NCBI GenBank assembly: GCA_023301545.1
Contig: JALZUI010000108.1
Coordinates: 1-19,219 of the forward strand
Direction: 5' to 3'
DNA length: 19,219 bases
Source of the DNA: Akkermansiaceae bacterium
GTDB taxonomy: Bacteria; Verrucomicrobiota; Verrucomicrobiia; Verrucomicrobiales; Akkermansiaceae
Made by a program: the position numbers and the translations under genes. The notes under the pieces are model-generated. The model saw nothing but the letters and a program-made list of their open reading frames with translations, had not been told where the DNA came from and did not search any database. The number at the start of each line of letters is the position of its first letter. Within the stretch, counting starts at the first letter, position 1. Below, in pieces: positions 1 to 8,700 of the stretch.

Positions 1-342
1 GGAATCAAAGGCTTCGACGCTAACTTCCAACGTGCAGTCTTTGAACGTACTAAGAAGAGTGGTGCAGAAGTGATCTCTCGTAAAGGTGGTGCAGGTTGGG
101 CTGTTGGAGCAACGATCGCTGAGACCGTTCACTCAATCGTCCTCGACAAGAAGCAACTTCTCCCAGTTTCTAGCCTCCAAAATGGTGCTTACGGCCTCCG
201 TGACGTCTGTATCAGTGTTCCTACCATCGTAGGACGCAAAGGCGCAGAACAACACATTGAGCTCGACCTCTGGCCGAAAGAAAAGCAGATGCTCCAAGCA
301 TCCGCTCGCGCCCTCAAGGAAATGCTCAAAAGCGTACGATAG
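1..342 (+). CDS. L-lactate/malate dehydrogenase, C-terminal fragment
   Basis: The frame is open from base 1 and encodes the last 113 residues of an NAD-dependent 2-hydroxyacid dehydrogenase of the LDH/MDH family, which interconverts pyruvate and lactate (or oxaloacetate and malate) in the cytosol. Visible family features are the helix GWAVGATIAETVHSIV, the strand LPVSSLQNGAYGLRDV, the segment CISVPTIVGRKG and the closing helix LWPKEKQMLQASARALKEML. The RKGGAGWAVG stretch resembles the RKGATYWAIG of L-lactate dehydrogenases more than malate dehydrogenases, so LDH is favoured. The catalytic His and the substrate-specificity residue lie upstream of the window, so substrate cannot be decided here. 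A strong terminator follows 25 bases after the stop. Confidence 0.85.
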   Translation, partial: GIKGFDANFQRAVFERTKKSGAEVISRKGGAGWAVGATIAETVHSIVLDKKQLLPVSSLQNGAYGLRDVCISVPTIVGRKGAEQHIELDLWPKEKQMLQASARALKEMLKSVR

Positions 343-367
343 AACCCTACAGTTCTTCTCAACTAAC

Positions 368-401
368 AAAAAAGACGCTCGGATAACCGAGCGTCTTTTT
401 T
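368..401 (+). terminator. Rho-independent terminator after the dehydrogenase gene
   Basis: A perfect 9-bp GC-rich stem, GACGCTCGG / CCGAGCGTC, closes an ATAA tetraloop. It is flanked by six A before and six T after, so it is symmetric and can also end transcripts arriving from the minus-strand gene at 440-1420. Confidence 0.93.
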
Positions 402-439
402 ATTTAATTACAGGCCTTTTAACCAACTGGATCGTTACG

Positions 440-1420
440 CTAGTAAGAAACTACCTTACCCTCGGTTAGACAGGAATTGATCCAGCGAAAGAGGGAATCG
501 ATCTCAGGCGAATCACCCCGTACTAGACTAAGGCTTTTCCAGTCAATTTGCGGGCGCTGAACAGCGTTAGCGATGACATTGACCTGAATCCGGTCCATAA
601 GGGCTTCTGTCTCGCGAGGATTTGCATTCAAAAGGTGTGCCGTACTAGGGAGTTCGTCCAAGGCTTCCAGGTTCAAACCAAAGGTGGTCACTCCGATTCC
701 AAAGTGACTGGCAAGGTTCCGAATACTATCGAGGAGAGCTTCGTCTTCGACACCACAAGCATAATACAAGTGCCCTGACTGCGCCCACATCGAGGAGCTT
801 AGAGTCTGAAAGAAGTCTTCCCGTAAGCTCTCTATACTACAGAAGGTTCGCAGGCGTACAGCTCGGAGGGCGTAAGGAGGAAGCCCTTGCGAACGCCGTA
901 TCGCGATCGAATCAGCATTCAACGCCAAACCTCCATCATCAGCACTAGCAAGATCCCATTCGACCTGTGCAAGCTCAGGAAAGCGCCACAAATTCCCGAT
1001 AGGAGCACCGCTTTTCAGTGCCTCGCGGAAAATGAAAGGGAAGAGTCCGTGACGTTCAGAATACTTTTGTACAATAGCGTGGAATTTCTGAAGGCGAGCG
1101 ATTTGATGGTTAGAAGCCTCTAGGTTATCCCCCATGACATCTAACTGACCCTGCTTGAAGGAGAGAAGCTCTTGTGCACTAGAAAGAGCTGGAATCTGTG
1201 TTGTTCGCAGATAGTATCCCTGTCCTTTTTCAACCTTCGCAATCGGCGAGGTCGGGTCACAAGACATGATCGAAAAGTGGTAACGTAATGAGGCGTCAGA
1301 ATAGTTCTCGTCTAATTTGAGCTGAACTAGGCTGATTAGTTCAGTACCTTTAATCGCGTCACGCGGGTCACTAGGTAGGATCTCAGGGAGGAGAGAGTTA
1401 AGGTTTTGTCGCAGGCTCAT
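440..1420 (-). CDS. Winged-helix protein resembling COG2958, with a degenerate nuclease-like C-terminal domain
   Basis: A 326-residue cytosolic protein of unknown function. Residues about 1-75 look like a winged-helix domain (predicted helices, then LRYHFSIM and a GQGYYLR wing). Residues about 110-325 follow the pattern I recall for COG2958/HrgA-type proteins: FPELAQVEW (148-156, matching the family's hPDLVGV-W), SLREDFFQTLSSSMWAQSGHLYYA (198-221, matching NLRE-FFQAVSNSSWANEGYLVA), LASHFGIGV (236-244) and a late DWKSL. In the family a FELKK-type strand precedes NLRE and supplies the acidic and lysine residues of a PD-(D/E)XK-like fold; here that strand reads AVRLRTF, so the acid is missing. 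A DNA-binding, catalytically dead paralogue is my inference. The start ATG has no Shine-Dalgarno. It is divergent from the LolA-like gene, with 100 bp between them. Confidence 0.6.
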   Translation of the reverse strand: MSLRQNLNSLLPEILPSDPRDAIKGTELISLVQLKLDENYSDASLRYHFSIMSCDPTSPIAKVEKGQGYYLRTTQIPALSSAQELLSFKQGQLDVMGDNLEASNHQIARLQKFHAIVQKYSERHGLFPFIFREALKSGAPIGNLWRFPELAQVEWDLASADDGGLALNADSIAIRRSQGLPPYALRAVRLRTFCSIESLREDFFQTLSSSMWAQSGHLYYACGVEDEALLDSIRNLASHFGIGVTTFGLNLEALDELPSTAHLLNANPRETEALMDRIQVNVIANAVQRPQIDWKSLSLVRGDSPEIDSLFRWINSCLTEGKVVSY

Positions 1421-1520
1421 ATCAGATTATTTTATAAAGATTGATAGAGCCCTGCTGAATTGCAACATTTAATCGATTTTCCTCTGAATTTTTATGAAAC
1501 TATGACTGACTAATCTATAT

Positions 1521-2219
1521 ATGCTAAAAATATTATCCCTTTTGCTCCTCATGATCTCACCCTTAATCGGGCAAGATGTTCCGCAAATCATGGCGAACGC
1601 TCGTTACGCCAGTGCCCTGAACAATATTGATCTCCAAGGGAAGCTCAAACACGATCAACAATACACCCCCGTCCTTCTACGAATGAAGGGGAATGATATT
1701 CAGCTCTACTATGAGCAAAATAATACCCCGCGTGGTATTCGCCTTATCCTCACACAAGAGTCCTGTAGACTTTCAGAAATCGTTGATAATAAGGAAATCG
1801 TCCTTCCTGACGAAAAAGTTGGAGAAAAGATCGAGAATACAAACTTCACCTACGAAGACCTATCGCTCCGATTTCTCTACTGGCCAGAGGCATTTTTCCT
1901 GAAAGAAGAAACCATCAAGACCCAAAAATGTTACGTCATCCGCCTCACTAATCCAGGTGCCTACGGAAATTACAAATACGTTGACGTGTGGATCGGCCAA
2001 GGATCATACGCAATGATGAAGATGCAAGGTTACAATGCCAAAGGTGAGCACATTAAAACAATGCAAGCCTCTGACATCATGAACGTAGAGGACAAGATCA
2101 TGCTCAAAAAGATGAAGGTTGAAACAATCGTCAACGACCGGGTTCAGTCGATCAGTTACCTCATCCTCGAAGACCCTGACGGATCGAATAAAAGCGGACG
2201 TCCTCGTAAGCTTCGTTAA
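1521..2219 (+). CDS. Secreted LolA-like / outer-membrane lipoprotein-sorting-like protein
   Basis: A 232-residue protein with a clear N-terminal signal peptide (MLKILSLLLLMISPLIG, cleavage probably before or after Gln18), so it is periplasmic. The mature part alternates short beta strands: LQGKLKHDQQYTPVLLRMKGNDIQLYYEQ, then TNFTYEDLSLRFLYWP at about 118-133, CYVIRL, YVDVWIGQGSYAMMKMQGYNAKGE, and a final IVNDRVQSISYLIL. The NFTYEDLSLRFLYWP segment followed by a VDVWIGQ strand matches the LolA_like group of outer-membrane lipoprotein-sorting proteins (half-barrel fold). Whether it escorts lipoproteins or binds another lipid cannot be told. Its stop overlaps the stop of the convergent gene at 2216-2608. 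Confidence 0.65.
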   Translation: MLKILSLLLLMISPLIGQDVPQIMANARYASALNNIDLQGKLKHDQQYTPVLLRMKGNDIQLYYEQNNTPRGIRLILTQESCRLSEIVDNKEIVLPDEKVGEKIENTNFTYEDLSLRFLYWPEAFFLKEETIKTQKCYVIRLTNPGAYGNYKYVDVWIGQGSYAMMKMQGYNAKGEHIKTMQASDIMNVEDKIMLKKMKVETIVNDRVQSISYLILEDPDGSNKSGRPRKLR

Positions 2220-2608
2220 GCCTCGCCGAGCAGCCAGTCTCCACTGGTAATTCGATCAGATTCGGAAACGCTACGAATATACTCCCAGATCGCAACCTCG
2301 ACTTGGGTTCCGTTGGAGAGTGTTGCCAGGGTCAATACTCGGTGGTAAATGTGCTCACTCTGCGGTAAACCAGCATCACAGCCTTCATAACAATCAAGCT
2401 GCTCCATGTGTTCCTGTGAAACGTCTGTAAACACCTCGCCATAGAGCACCTCTTCTAGCTGCTCCGAGAGGACAATTCCAGGGAACTGATCATGAACTCG
2501 GTACAAGCGCGCCTTTACGGTCGCTGCGCCTAAGGACCTAGCCCCTTTCATACGAAAGGCATTACTAGCACCAGTGCGGAGCGTTCCATAAACGAAGACT
2601 TGAGTCAT
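2216..2608 (-). CDS. Gamma-glutamylcyclotransferase-like (AIG2/GGCT fold) protein
   Basis: A 130-residue protein starting MTQVFVYGTLRTG. The YGTLR loop (residues 7-11) is the substrate-binding signature of the GGCT/AIG2 fold, and LDCYEGCD (71-78) carries the likely catalytic Glu75. FPGIVLSEQ and VLYGEVF are also typical. The family cyclises gamma-glutamyl amines or peptides to 5-oxoproline; the exact substrate is unknown. The reading frame stays open upstream to an ATG at 2788, but the extra 60 residues match nothing in the family and would run into lpxK, so I chose the ATG at 2606-2608, directly before the first beta strand. No Shine-Dalgarno is seen. Confidence 0.78.
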   Translation of the reverse strand: MTQVFVYGTLRTGASNAFRMKGARSLGAATVKARLYRVHDQFPGIVLSEQLEEVLYGEVFTDVSQEHMEQLDCYEGCDAGLPQSEHIYHRVLTLATLSNGTQVEVAIWEYIRSVSESDRITSGDWLLGEA

Positions 2609-2770
2609 AAGGTATAATTGAATGCTGTGGCCCCATTTTTCAAGCCCCCAAAAAGGGTAATTATCAAAAGTCTTATCATCGTTCACTAAGTACCTCATTC
2701 TATTTGGCACCATACGGAGACCTGTTTTTAAGATTGCCTCCATCGATGCTAGGTCGCAGAGTAGTTTCTG

Positions 2771-3982
2771 ATGTCGAATAAGGGACAAGAATTAGAGCAA
2801 TGGGGTGAAGGCATCATTTCTGGGCGGGATAGATCTCCTCTCGCTTTTGTCATGCGCCGCATTTTAGGGGTCTTTGCTATCCTCTTTCGCTTCATAGCCA
2901 TCTTCCGTGTACGCAACTACCGCACGGGACGCTCTGAGCAAGCAGACTTTGCCTCTATGGTTGTCAGTGTTGGTAACCTTACGATGGGAGGAACCGGGAA
3001 AACCCCTGTCGTTGAAAAACTTTCTCATGAGCTCTCACAACGTGGGCGTAAGGTCGCCATTCTCTCGCGTGGATATAAGAGTAAAGCCCTGAAAAAACCT
3101 CAAGAATGGCCAGGGATAACCCCAGATGAAGCCTACGACATCATGCCGAAGGTTGTGAGTGATCATGAGCAAAACTACCTCAAGCCCCCCTATTCTGGTG
3201 ACGAACCCTACATGCTCGCCAAAAACCTCCCAGGCGTGGCTGTACTAGTAGGTAAGGATCGAGTCAAATCCGCCACCTTTGCCCTTAACCACCTAGACAC
3301 AGATACCTTTGTCCTCGATGACGGGATGCAGTACCTCAAGCTTAAACATAAGTTCGAGATCGTGCTCATTGACCAAAACGCCCCCTTTGGCACCGAAGCC
3401 CTAATCCCTCGTGGTACACTCCGCGAACCTCCTCAGCACCTACGCCGAGCCGACCTCATCATTATCACTAAGTGTAAGGAACCTACCAGCGATCAGCTGC
3501 TGGCCCGCATTCGTAAGTACAATCCTACCGCGGGCCTCGTACAGTGTCGCCACGAAGCGGTAGAGCTCGAAAACCTATTCTCTGGTAAACGGGAGCCTCT
3601 CTCATACTTAGACGGAAAACATGTCTCCGCCATCAGTGGAATAGCCGTTCCCATGCACTTTGAGAACTTACTCAAGAAGCACGGAGCCGATATCCTTTTT
3701 CACAAAAGCTTTCCCGATCACCACAATTTCGTGCAAAAGGAAATCGATAGATTCATGGAACGTAGTCTCCGCCGTGATGCTAAATTGGTTGTCACCACGG
3801 AAAAGGATGCCGTCCGTTTTCTAAAACCTACTGAACTTGACACCCCCGTTTACTTCCTGCGCATTGAAATCAAGATTCTAAGCGGTCAAGAGGACTGGGA
3901 CCGAGCCATGGAAATCATCTGCGGAGGTGAGCATAAAGAACCCGTAGATTATAGCGCCGAACGAATTCTACAGGGATTGTAG
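2771..3982 (+). CDS. lpxK: Tetraacyldisaccharide 4'-kinase LpxK (lipid A biosynthesis)
   Basis: LpxK phosphorylates the 4' position of tetraacyldisaccharide-1-phosphate to give lipid IVA at the inner face of the cytoplasmic membrane, so the organism makes lipid A. The 403-residue protein has a hydrophobic N-terminal membrane helix (about 24-46), the P-loop GNLTMGGTGKTPV (68-80), SRGY (99-102), GDEPYMLA (143-150), the Walker B-like VLDDGMQY (181-188), PRGTLREP (213-220), SGIAVP, FPDHHNF and TTEKDAVR. All signature blocks are intact. It is somewhat longer than the roughly 330 residues usual for the family, through an insert between SRGY and VVSDHEQ. It is divergent from the GGCT-like gene and ends at a terminator shared with lysS. 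Confidence 0.96.
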   Translation: MSNKGQELEQWGEGIISGRDRSPLAFVMRRILGVFAILFRFIAIFRVRNYRTGRSEQADFASMVVSVGNLTMGGTGKTPVVEKLSHELSQRGRKVAILSRGYKSKALKKPQEWPGITPDEAYDIMPKVVSDHEQNYLKPPYSGDEPYMLAKNLPGVAVLVGKDRVKSATFALNHLDTDTFVLDDGMQYLKLKHKFEIVLIDQNAPFGTEALIPRGTLREPPQHLRRADLIIITKCKEPTSDQLLARIRKYNPTAGLVQCRHEAVELENLFSGKREPLSYLDGKHVSAISGIAVPMHFENLLKKHGADILFHKSFPDHHNFVQKEIDRFMERSLRRDAKLVVTTEKDAVRFLKPTELDTPVYFLRIEIKILSGQEDWDRAMEIICGGEHKEPVDYSAERILQGL

Positions 3983-4008
3983 ACCAATCCCCCCTTCTCC
4001 TAGATCAC

Positions 4009-4040
4009 AAAAAACCCCTCAGGAATCCTGAGGGGTTTTT
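4009..4040. terminator. Bidirectional terminator between lpxK and lysS
   Basis: A perfect 9-bp stem CCCCTCAGG / CCTGAGGGG closes an AAT loop, with six A on the left and five T on the right. It lies between the convergent stops of lpxK (3982) and lysS (4066) and can serve both. Confidence 0.93.
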
Positions 4041-4065
4041 CATTAACTAAATAGCCAAGTGCTAA

Positions 4066-5538
4066 TTAGTCCTTACGCTTTAACTGAGGGAAAAGTACGA
4101 CGTCGCGGATTGTAGGAGCGCCAGTAAGGAGCATAATCAAGCGATCAATTCCGATCCCGATTCCACCAGCTGGCGGCATTCCGTGCTCCATTGCTTCTAC
4201 GAAATCATTATCGGAAACCTGTTCTTCGCCACCAGACTGTTCCGCAAAACGGCGAGCCTGAACGATTGGGTCATTCAGCTCCGAATACCCTGGCGAAATT
4301 TCTTGTCCGTTAATGATGAGTTCGTACACATCAATCACTGACTTGTCTTCAGGATTTTCCTTGGCAAGTGGGATGAGCTTGGAATCAACATGTGTCACAA
4401 AACACGGGTTAAAGGTGTGTTCCTCTACCAACTTTTCGAACACCTGTTGTGTTACCTCGTAATCCTCTAGCTCCGCTCCGATCTCTACTTTGAGTTCGCT
4501 CTTCGCCTTCGCGCGGCGTTCCTCTGCAGAGAGCTCAAACCAATCTTGGCCAGCTACTCCACGGATCAGATCCTTGTAAGGAGCACGCTTCCATGGACGA
4601 GAAAGGTCAATCGTGCGGTGAACGTTACCCTCTTCATCCTTGTGCTCTATTTTCAGAGTACCGAAAAATTTTTCTGCTAGATGACACACCATGTCTTCAA
4701 CCATATCGGCCATTTCCTCAAAATCTGAAAACGCTTGGTAAGCCTCTAGCATCGTGAATTCTGGATTGTGACGGCGGGAAATCCCCTCATTACGGAAATT
4801 ACGGTTCAGCTCAAAGACCTTAGTAAAGCCACCTACAAGCATCCGCTTAAGGTGTAGCTCAGGTGCGATTCTCATACTGAGAGGCATGTTGAGCGCGTTA
4901 TGGTGAGTCTCAAACGGCTTAGCAGCTGCGCCACCGGCGACATCATGTAACATCGGTGTTTCCACCTCTAGGAAATCTTTATTGTGAAGGTAGCTTCGAA
5001 TCTCCGCAATGATCTTAGAGCGCATAATGAAGAGATCAGCACTCTCTTGGTTCGACATAAGGTCAAGGTGACGTTTACGGTAAATTGTTTCGCGATCGTT
5101 AATTCCATGCCACTTATCAGGCATCGGACGGAGCGCTTTAGAGAGAACGGTTAGCACTTCTACTTTGACCGAAGGCTCACCTTTTCCAGTAGTGAACGTT
5201 TCTCCTTCCACTCCGATCCAGTCTCCCATGTCCAACAGTTGGTAGGCAGCCCATTCTTGCTCCGTGATCCCTTTCTTATTAAGGTAGATTTGGATTCGCC
5301 CGTGCACATCTCCAATCGTAGCGAAAACAGATTTGCCCATATCGCGAATAGCGAGAAGCCGACCTGCAATCTTAACCTTTTTCTCATCAGCAAAGTCAGC
5401 CTTAAGCTCACCTGGGGTAGTTGACGTTTCGAATTTAGCTCCGAATGGGTCGAGGCCGAGTTCCTTGAGACCTTCAAGTTTCTCACGGCGGACAGCAATT
5501 AGTTCTGCTTCGGTAGAGGTAGGCGTTTCGTTACTCAT
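4066..5538 (-). CDS. lysS: Lysyl-tRNA synthetase, class II
   Basis: Charges tRNA-Lys with lysine in the cytosol. The 490-residue protein has the usual length and layout: an OB-fold anticodon-binding domain (about 55-135), then the class II core with motif 1 (YLHNKDFLEVETPML, 183-197), motif 2 (FRNEGISRRHNPEFTMLE, 248-265) and motif 3 (GMPPAGGIGIGIDRLIMLL, 453-471). The stretch at 377-392 reads NPCFVTHVDSKLIPLA where E. coli and Bacillus LysRS have a PTFI...P-E-SPLA pattern, and the later block is NGQEISPGYSELNDP; from memory this version occurs in PVC bacteria. The gene appears monocistronic, with a shared terminator downstream and its own 205-bp upstream gap. No Shine-Dalgarno precedes the ATG. 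Confidence 0.97.
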   Translation of the reverse strand: MSNETPTSTEAELIAVRREKLEGLKELGLDPFGAKFETSTTPGELKADFADEKKVKIAGRLLAIRDMGKSVFATIGDVHGRIQIYLNKKGITEQEWAAYQLLDMGDWIGVEGETFTTGKGEPSVKVEVLTVLSKALRPMPDKWHGINDRETIYRKRHLDLMSNQESADLFIMRSKIIAEIRSYLHNKDFLEVETPMLHDVAGGAAAKPFETHHNALNMPLSMRIAPELHLKRMLVGGFTKVFELNRNFRNEGISRRHNPEFTMLEAYQAFSDFEEMADMVEDMVCHLAEKFFGTLKIEHKDEEGNVHRTIDLSRPWKRAPYKDLIRGVAGQDWFELSAEERRAKAKSELKVEIGAELEDYEVTQQVFEKLVEEHTFNPCFVTHVDSKLIPLAKENPEDKSVIDVYELIINGQEISPGYSELNDPIVQARRFAEQSGGEEQVSDNDFVEAMEHGMPPAGGIGIGIDRLIMLLTGAPTIRDVVLFPQLKRKD

Positions 5539-5693
5539 AGTGTGTGTAGGGAATGGCCAGTCGGATCAACACAACTGAAACCGCCTAAGAAAAAGCATTC
5601 TTTCACTCTGCGAGCAATGCTAAACTCCTCTTAATCTAATTTATTGCCTCTTCCCCCGCCCAGCTGCCAAAACCAAAGCTCATCTTTATAAAC

Positions 5694-5720
5694 AAAAAAA
5701 GGAGCACCCGTAGGCGCTCC
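5694..5720 (-). terminator. Terminator of the nrdB-nrdA operon
   Basis: On the minus strand an 8-bp stem with one A-C mismatch (GGAGC.GCC / GGGTGCTCC region, 5701-5720) is followed directly by seven T (5700-5694). It starts 23 bases after the nrdA stop. Confidence 0.85.
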
Positions 5721-5743
5721 TTCGTTCTGTATTCTCAGACTCC

Positions 5744-8700
5744 TTACTGACAGCTTTCGCAATCAGGGTCATCCAGAGAACAAGCCTTAGGTCCAGGAAC
5801 GAACGTTTCATCCACCGCTGGGTTGCTCTGAGGCCCTGCCATAACTCCGCGGATTTCCTTCTTCTCCGTGGTCGAAGCTTTCTCAATATTACTAGCCTGT
5901 AACGTACGGAGGTAGTAAGTCGTTTTGAGTCCTTTACTCCATGCACGACGGTACATGTGTGAGAGGTTTTTCATGCTTGGAACAGCGAGGAAGAGGTTCA
6001 CCGATTGAGATTGGTCAATCCACTTCTGACGACGAGCAGCAGCATCAATAATGAACTCAAACGGCACACTGAATACAGTCTTATGCTTAGCCTTAAGGTC
6101 CGCTGGGATACGCTCAATATCATCAAGCTCACCATCGAAGTACTTCAAGTCCTCAATCATCTTCTGATCCCAAAGGTTAATCGCCTTTAGATCATACACG
6201 AGCTGCTTGTTGAGCATGATATACTTACCTCCTAGGTTTTCCTTAACGAAGAGGTTCTTGTAGTTCGGCTCAATACATGGAGTTGACCCCATGATGTTAG
6301 AGATCGTCGCCGTTGGAGCAATCGCCAGAACATTTGAATTCCGCATTCCGTGCTTAGCAATTTTCTCACGTACCGGACTCCAATCCATCTTCCCGCCACG
6401 AGGAATATCAATAGGTAATCCTCGCTCATCAGCCAGCATATCAACGGTGTCTTGTGGTAGAAGTCCTCGGTCCCACTTACTCCCCTTGTACGATGAGTAA
6501 GTGCCACGCTCAGCCGCTAGGTCAGAGGAAGCGGAGTAAGCATAGTATGCAACAGCCTCCATGATCTCGTCATTAAAGTCTATCGCCGCCTCTGAATCGA
6601 AGCTTAGGTTACGCTTGAAGAGAGCATTTTGGAGACCCATCACACCCATTCCGATCGGACGGTGCTTTTTATTGGAATTCTCTGCCGATGGAGTCGGGTA
6701 GAAGTTGATATCAATAACATTGTCTAGCGCTCGAATTGCGATTGTAATCGTTTCCTTTAGCTTCTCATGATCGATCGTACCGTCGTCATTAACGTGATTT
6801 TCTAGAACCACAGAACCAAGGTTACAAACCGCCGTTTCATCCGCTGAGGTATTGAGAGTAATCTCAGTACAGAGGTTAGAGCTGTGCACGACCCCGGCAT
6901 GATCTTGTGGGCTTCGTACATTACACGGATCCTTAAAGGTAATCCACGGATGCCCCGTTTCAAAAATAGCCTTTAACATATCTTTCCAGAGATCAATCGC
7001 CGGAACACGCTCACCCCAGATTTCACCTTTTTCCGCTAGTGCTTCATAATGAATGTAACGCTCCTCAAAAGCCTTACCATAGAGGTCATGAAGGTCAGGA
7101 GCTTCACTTGCACGTAAATACGTCCAATCTTCACGAGACTCCATCCGTTTCATAAAGAGGTCCGGAATCCAGTTAGCGGTATTCATGTCATGCGTTCGCA
7201 TACGGTCATCCCCTGTATTCTTACGGAGCTCTAAGAAGTCCTTTAAGTCATTATGCCATGTCTCTAGATAAGCACAGCCAGAACCACGGCGCTTACCACC
7301 TTGGTTCACCGCTACTAACTGGTCATTGTGCAGCTTGAGGAATGGAACAACTCCTTGAGATTCTCCATTTGTCCCCTTGATGTATGCACCCATTCCACGG
7401 ACAGCAGTCCAGGAACCTCCGAGGCCACCAGCCCATTTAGAAAGGTACGCATTATCAGCAATACCTCGCTGCATGATCGATTCGATGGAATCATCCACTT
7501 TATAGAGGTAACAAGAGGAAAGCTGACTGTGCAGCGTACCCGAGTTAAAGAGTGTTGGGGTAGAGGAACAGAAACGACGGCTCTTGTAGAGTTGGTAGAG
7601 GCTTGTTGCCTTCTCCTCACGCTTCTCATCTTCAGCACGGAAGAGACCCAGTGATACTCGCATCCAGAAGAACTGTGGCGTCTCCATACGGCGGTGCTTG
7701 GAGGTCGTTTTATCAATGATCAGGTAACGATCGTAAAGGGTGCTTATCCCTAGAAACTCGAAGTCTAAGTCCGCGGAAGGATCTAGCGCACTGGCAATTT
7801 CTTCCAGATCATAGCTCAATAGTTCTGGAGAGAGACGGTTGATTTCTACTCCATATTTGATGTAGTTTACAAACCCCTTACGGTGAGCAGCCTTAAGCCC
7901 CTCACGTCCATCACGGACAATATCCCAGTCGAGAACTTCTTCGTAAATGTAGGTTAGGAGAATTCGGCCAGAAAAACGCGCAAAGTCCGCATCCTGCTCA
8001 AGTAGAGTCTTAGAGTTAAGGATAATAAGCTTGCGTAAATCATCGCGGGAAATCTCAGCAGTTACCGAACGACGGAGTTCCGCCTCAATCTCAGTTTCGC
8101 TCATATTCAGGTCTAGTCCTAGTCCTGCAAACTCAATTCGCTTACGGAGATCTGAACCATCCCAAAAGTTACTCGACCCATCTGCTTCCTGGATCACAAT
8201 CATTGATTCCTGCTGGCTATCATCTACTGGATTTTCCATTGCTTCTGCTCTCTGGCGCGATCGCTGCGCGCGGTATAAAATGTAGTGTTCTGCTACTCGG
8301 AAGTATCCAAATCGCATCAACTCTTCCTGCACAATGTCTTGCACTTCTTCGATATCAATTCTGGCTAGGCCCGCTAGATTGATTCGGTTACTTGTCGCCC
8401 GTGCAATTTTATGCGCAGGTTCAGGATCTTCTTCCATAGTCAGGAAGGCACGGCGAACCGCTGCCTGAATTTTAGCCTCATTCCAAGGGACGATACTATT
8501 ATTACGACGAATCAATTTCACCGCAATTGGTTGCTCATCTTCTACAAAGTCGCCCTTGTACTGGAATTGGCGATATAGAGTCAGAGACTTTGCGATATCA
8601 TGACGATTTTTCTCAATCAACGCCTTCTCGATTAAGAGGTAAAGGTCGTGGTGTGAAAGCCGTAATTGCCCACCCTGCTCTACTTGCGACATTAGGCTAT

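Noticed and set aside
2609..2788. 60-residue N-terminal extension of the GGCT-like protein
   Set aside because: It would overlap the start of divergent lpxK, has no resemblance to the family, and the fold begins exactly at MTQVFVYGTLR.
5333..5578. Open frames antisense to lysS (about 60-80 codons)
   Set aside because: They lie wholly opposite a strongly conserved gene, have serine- and arginine-rich composition typical of shadow frames, and show no domain.
7315..7716. Long alternative frames inside nrdA on both strands (over 100 codons)
   Set aside because: nrdA is conserved throughout this stretch; the alternatives have unnatural composition and are by-products of its codon use.
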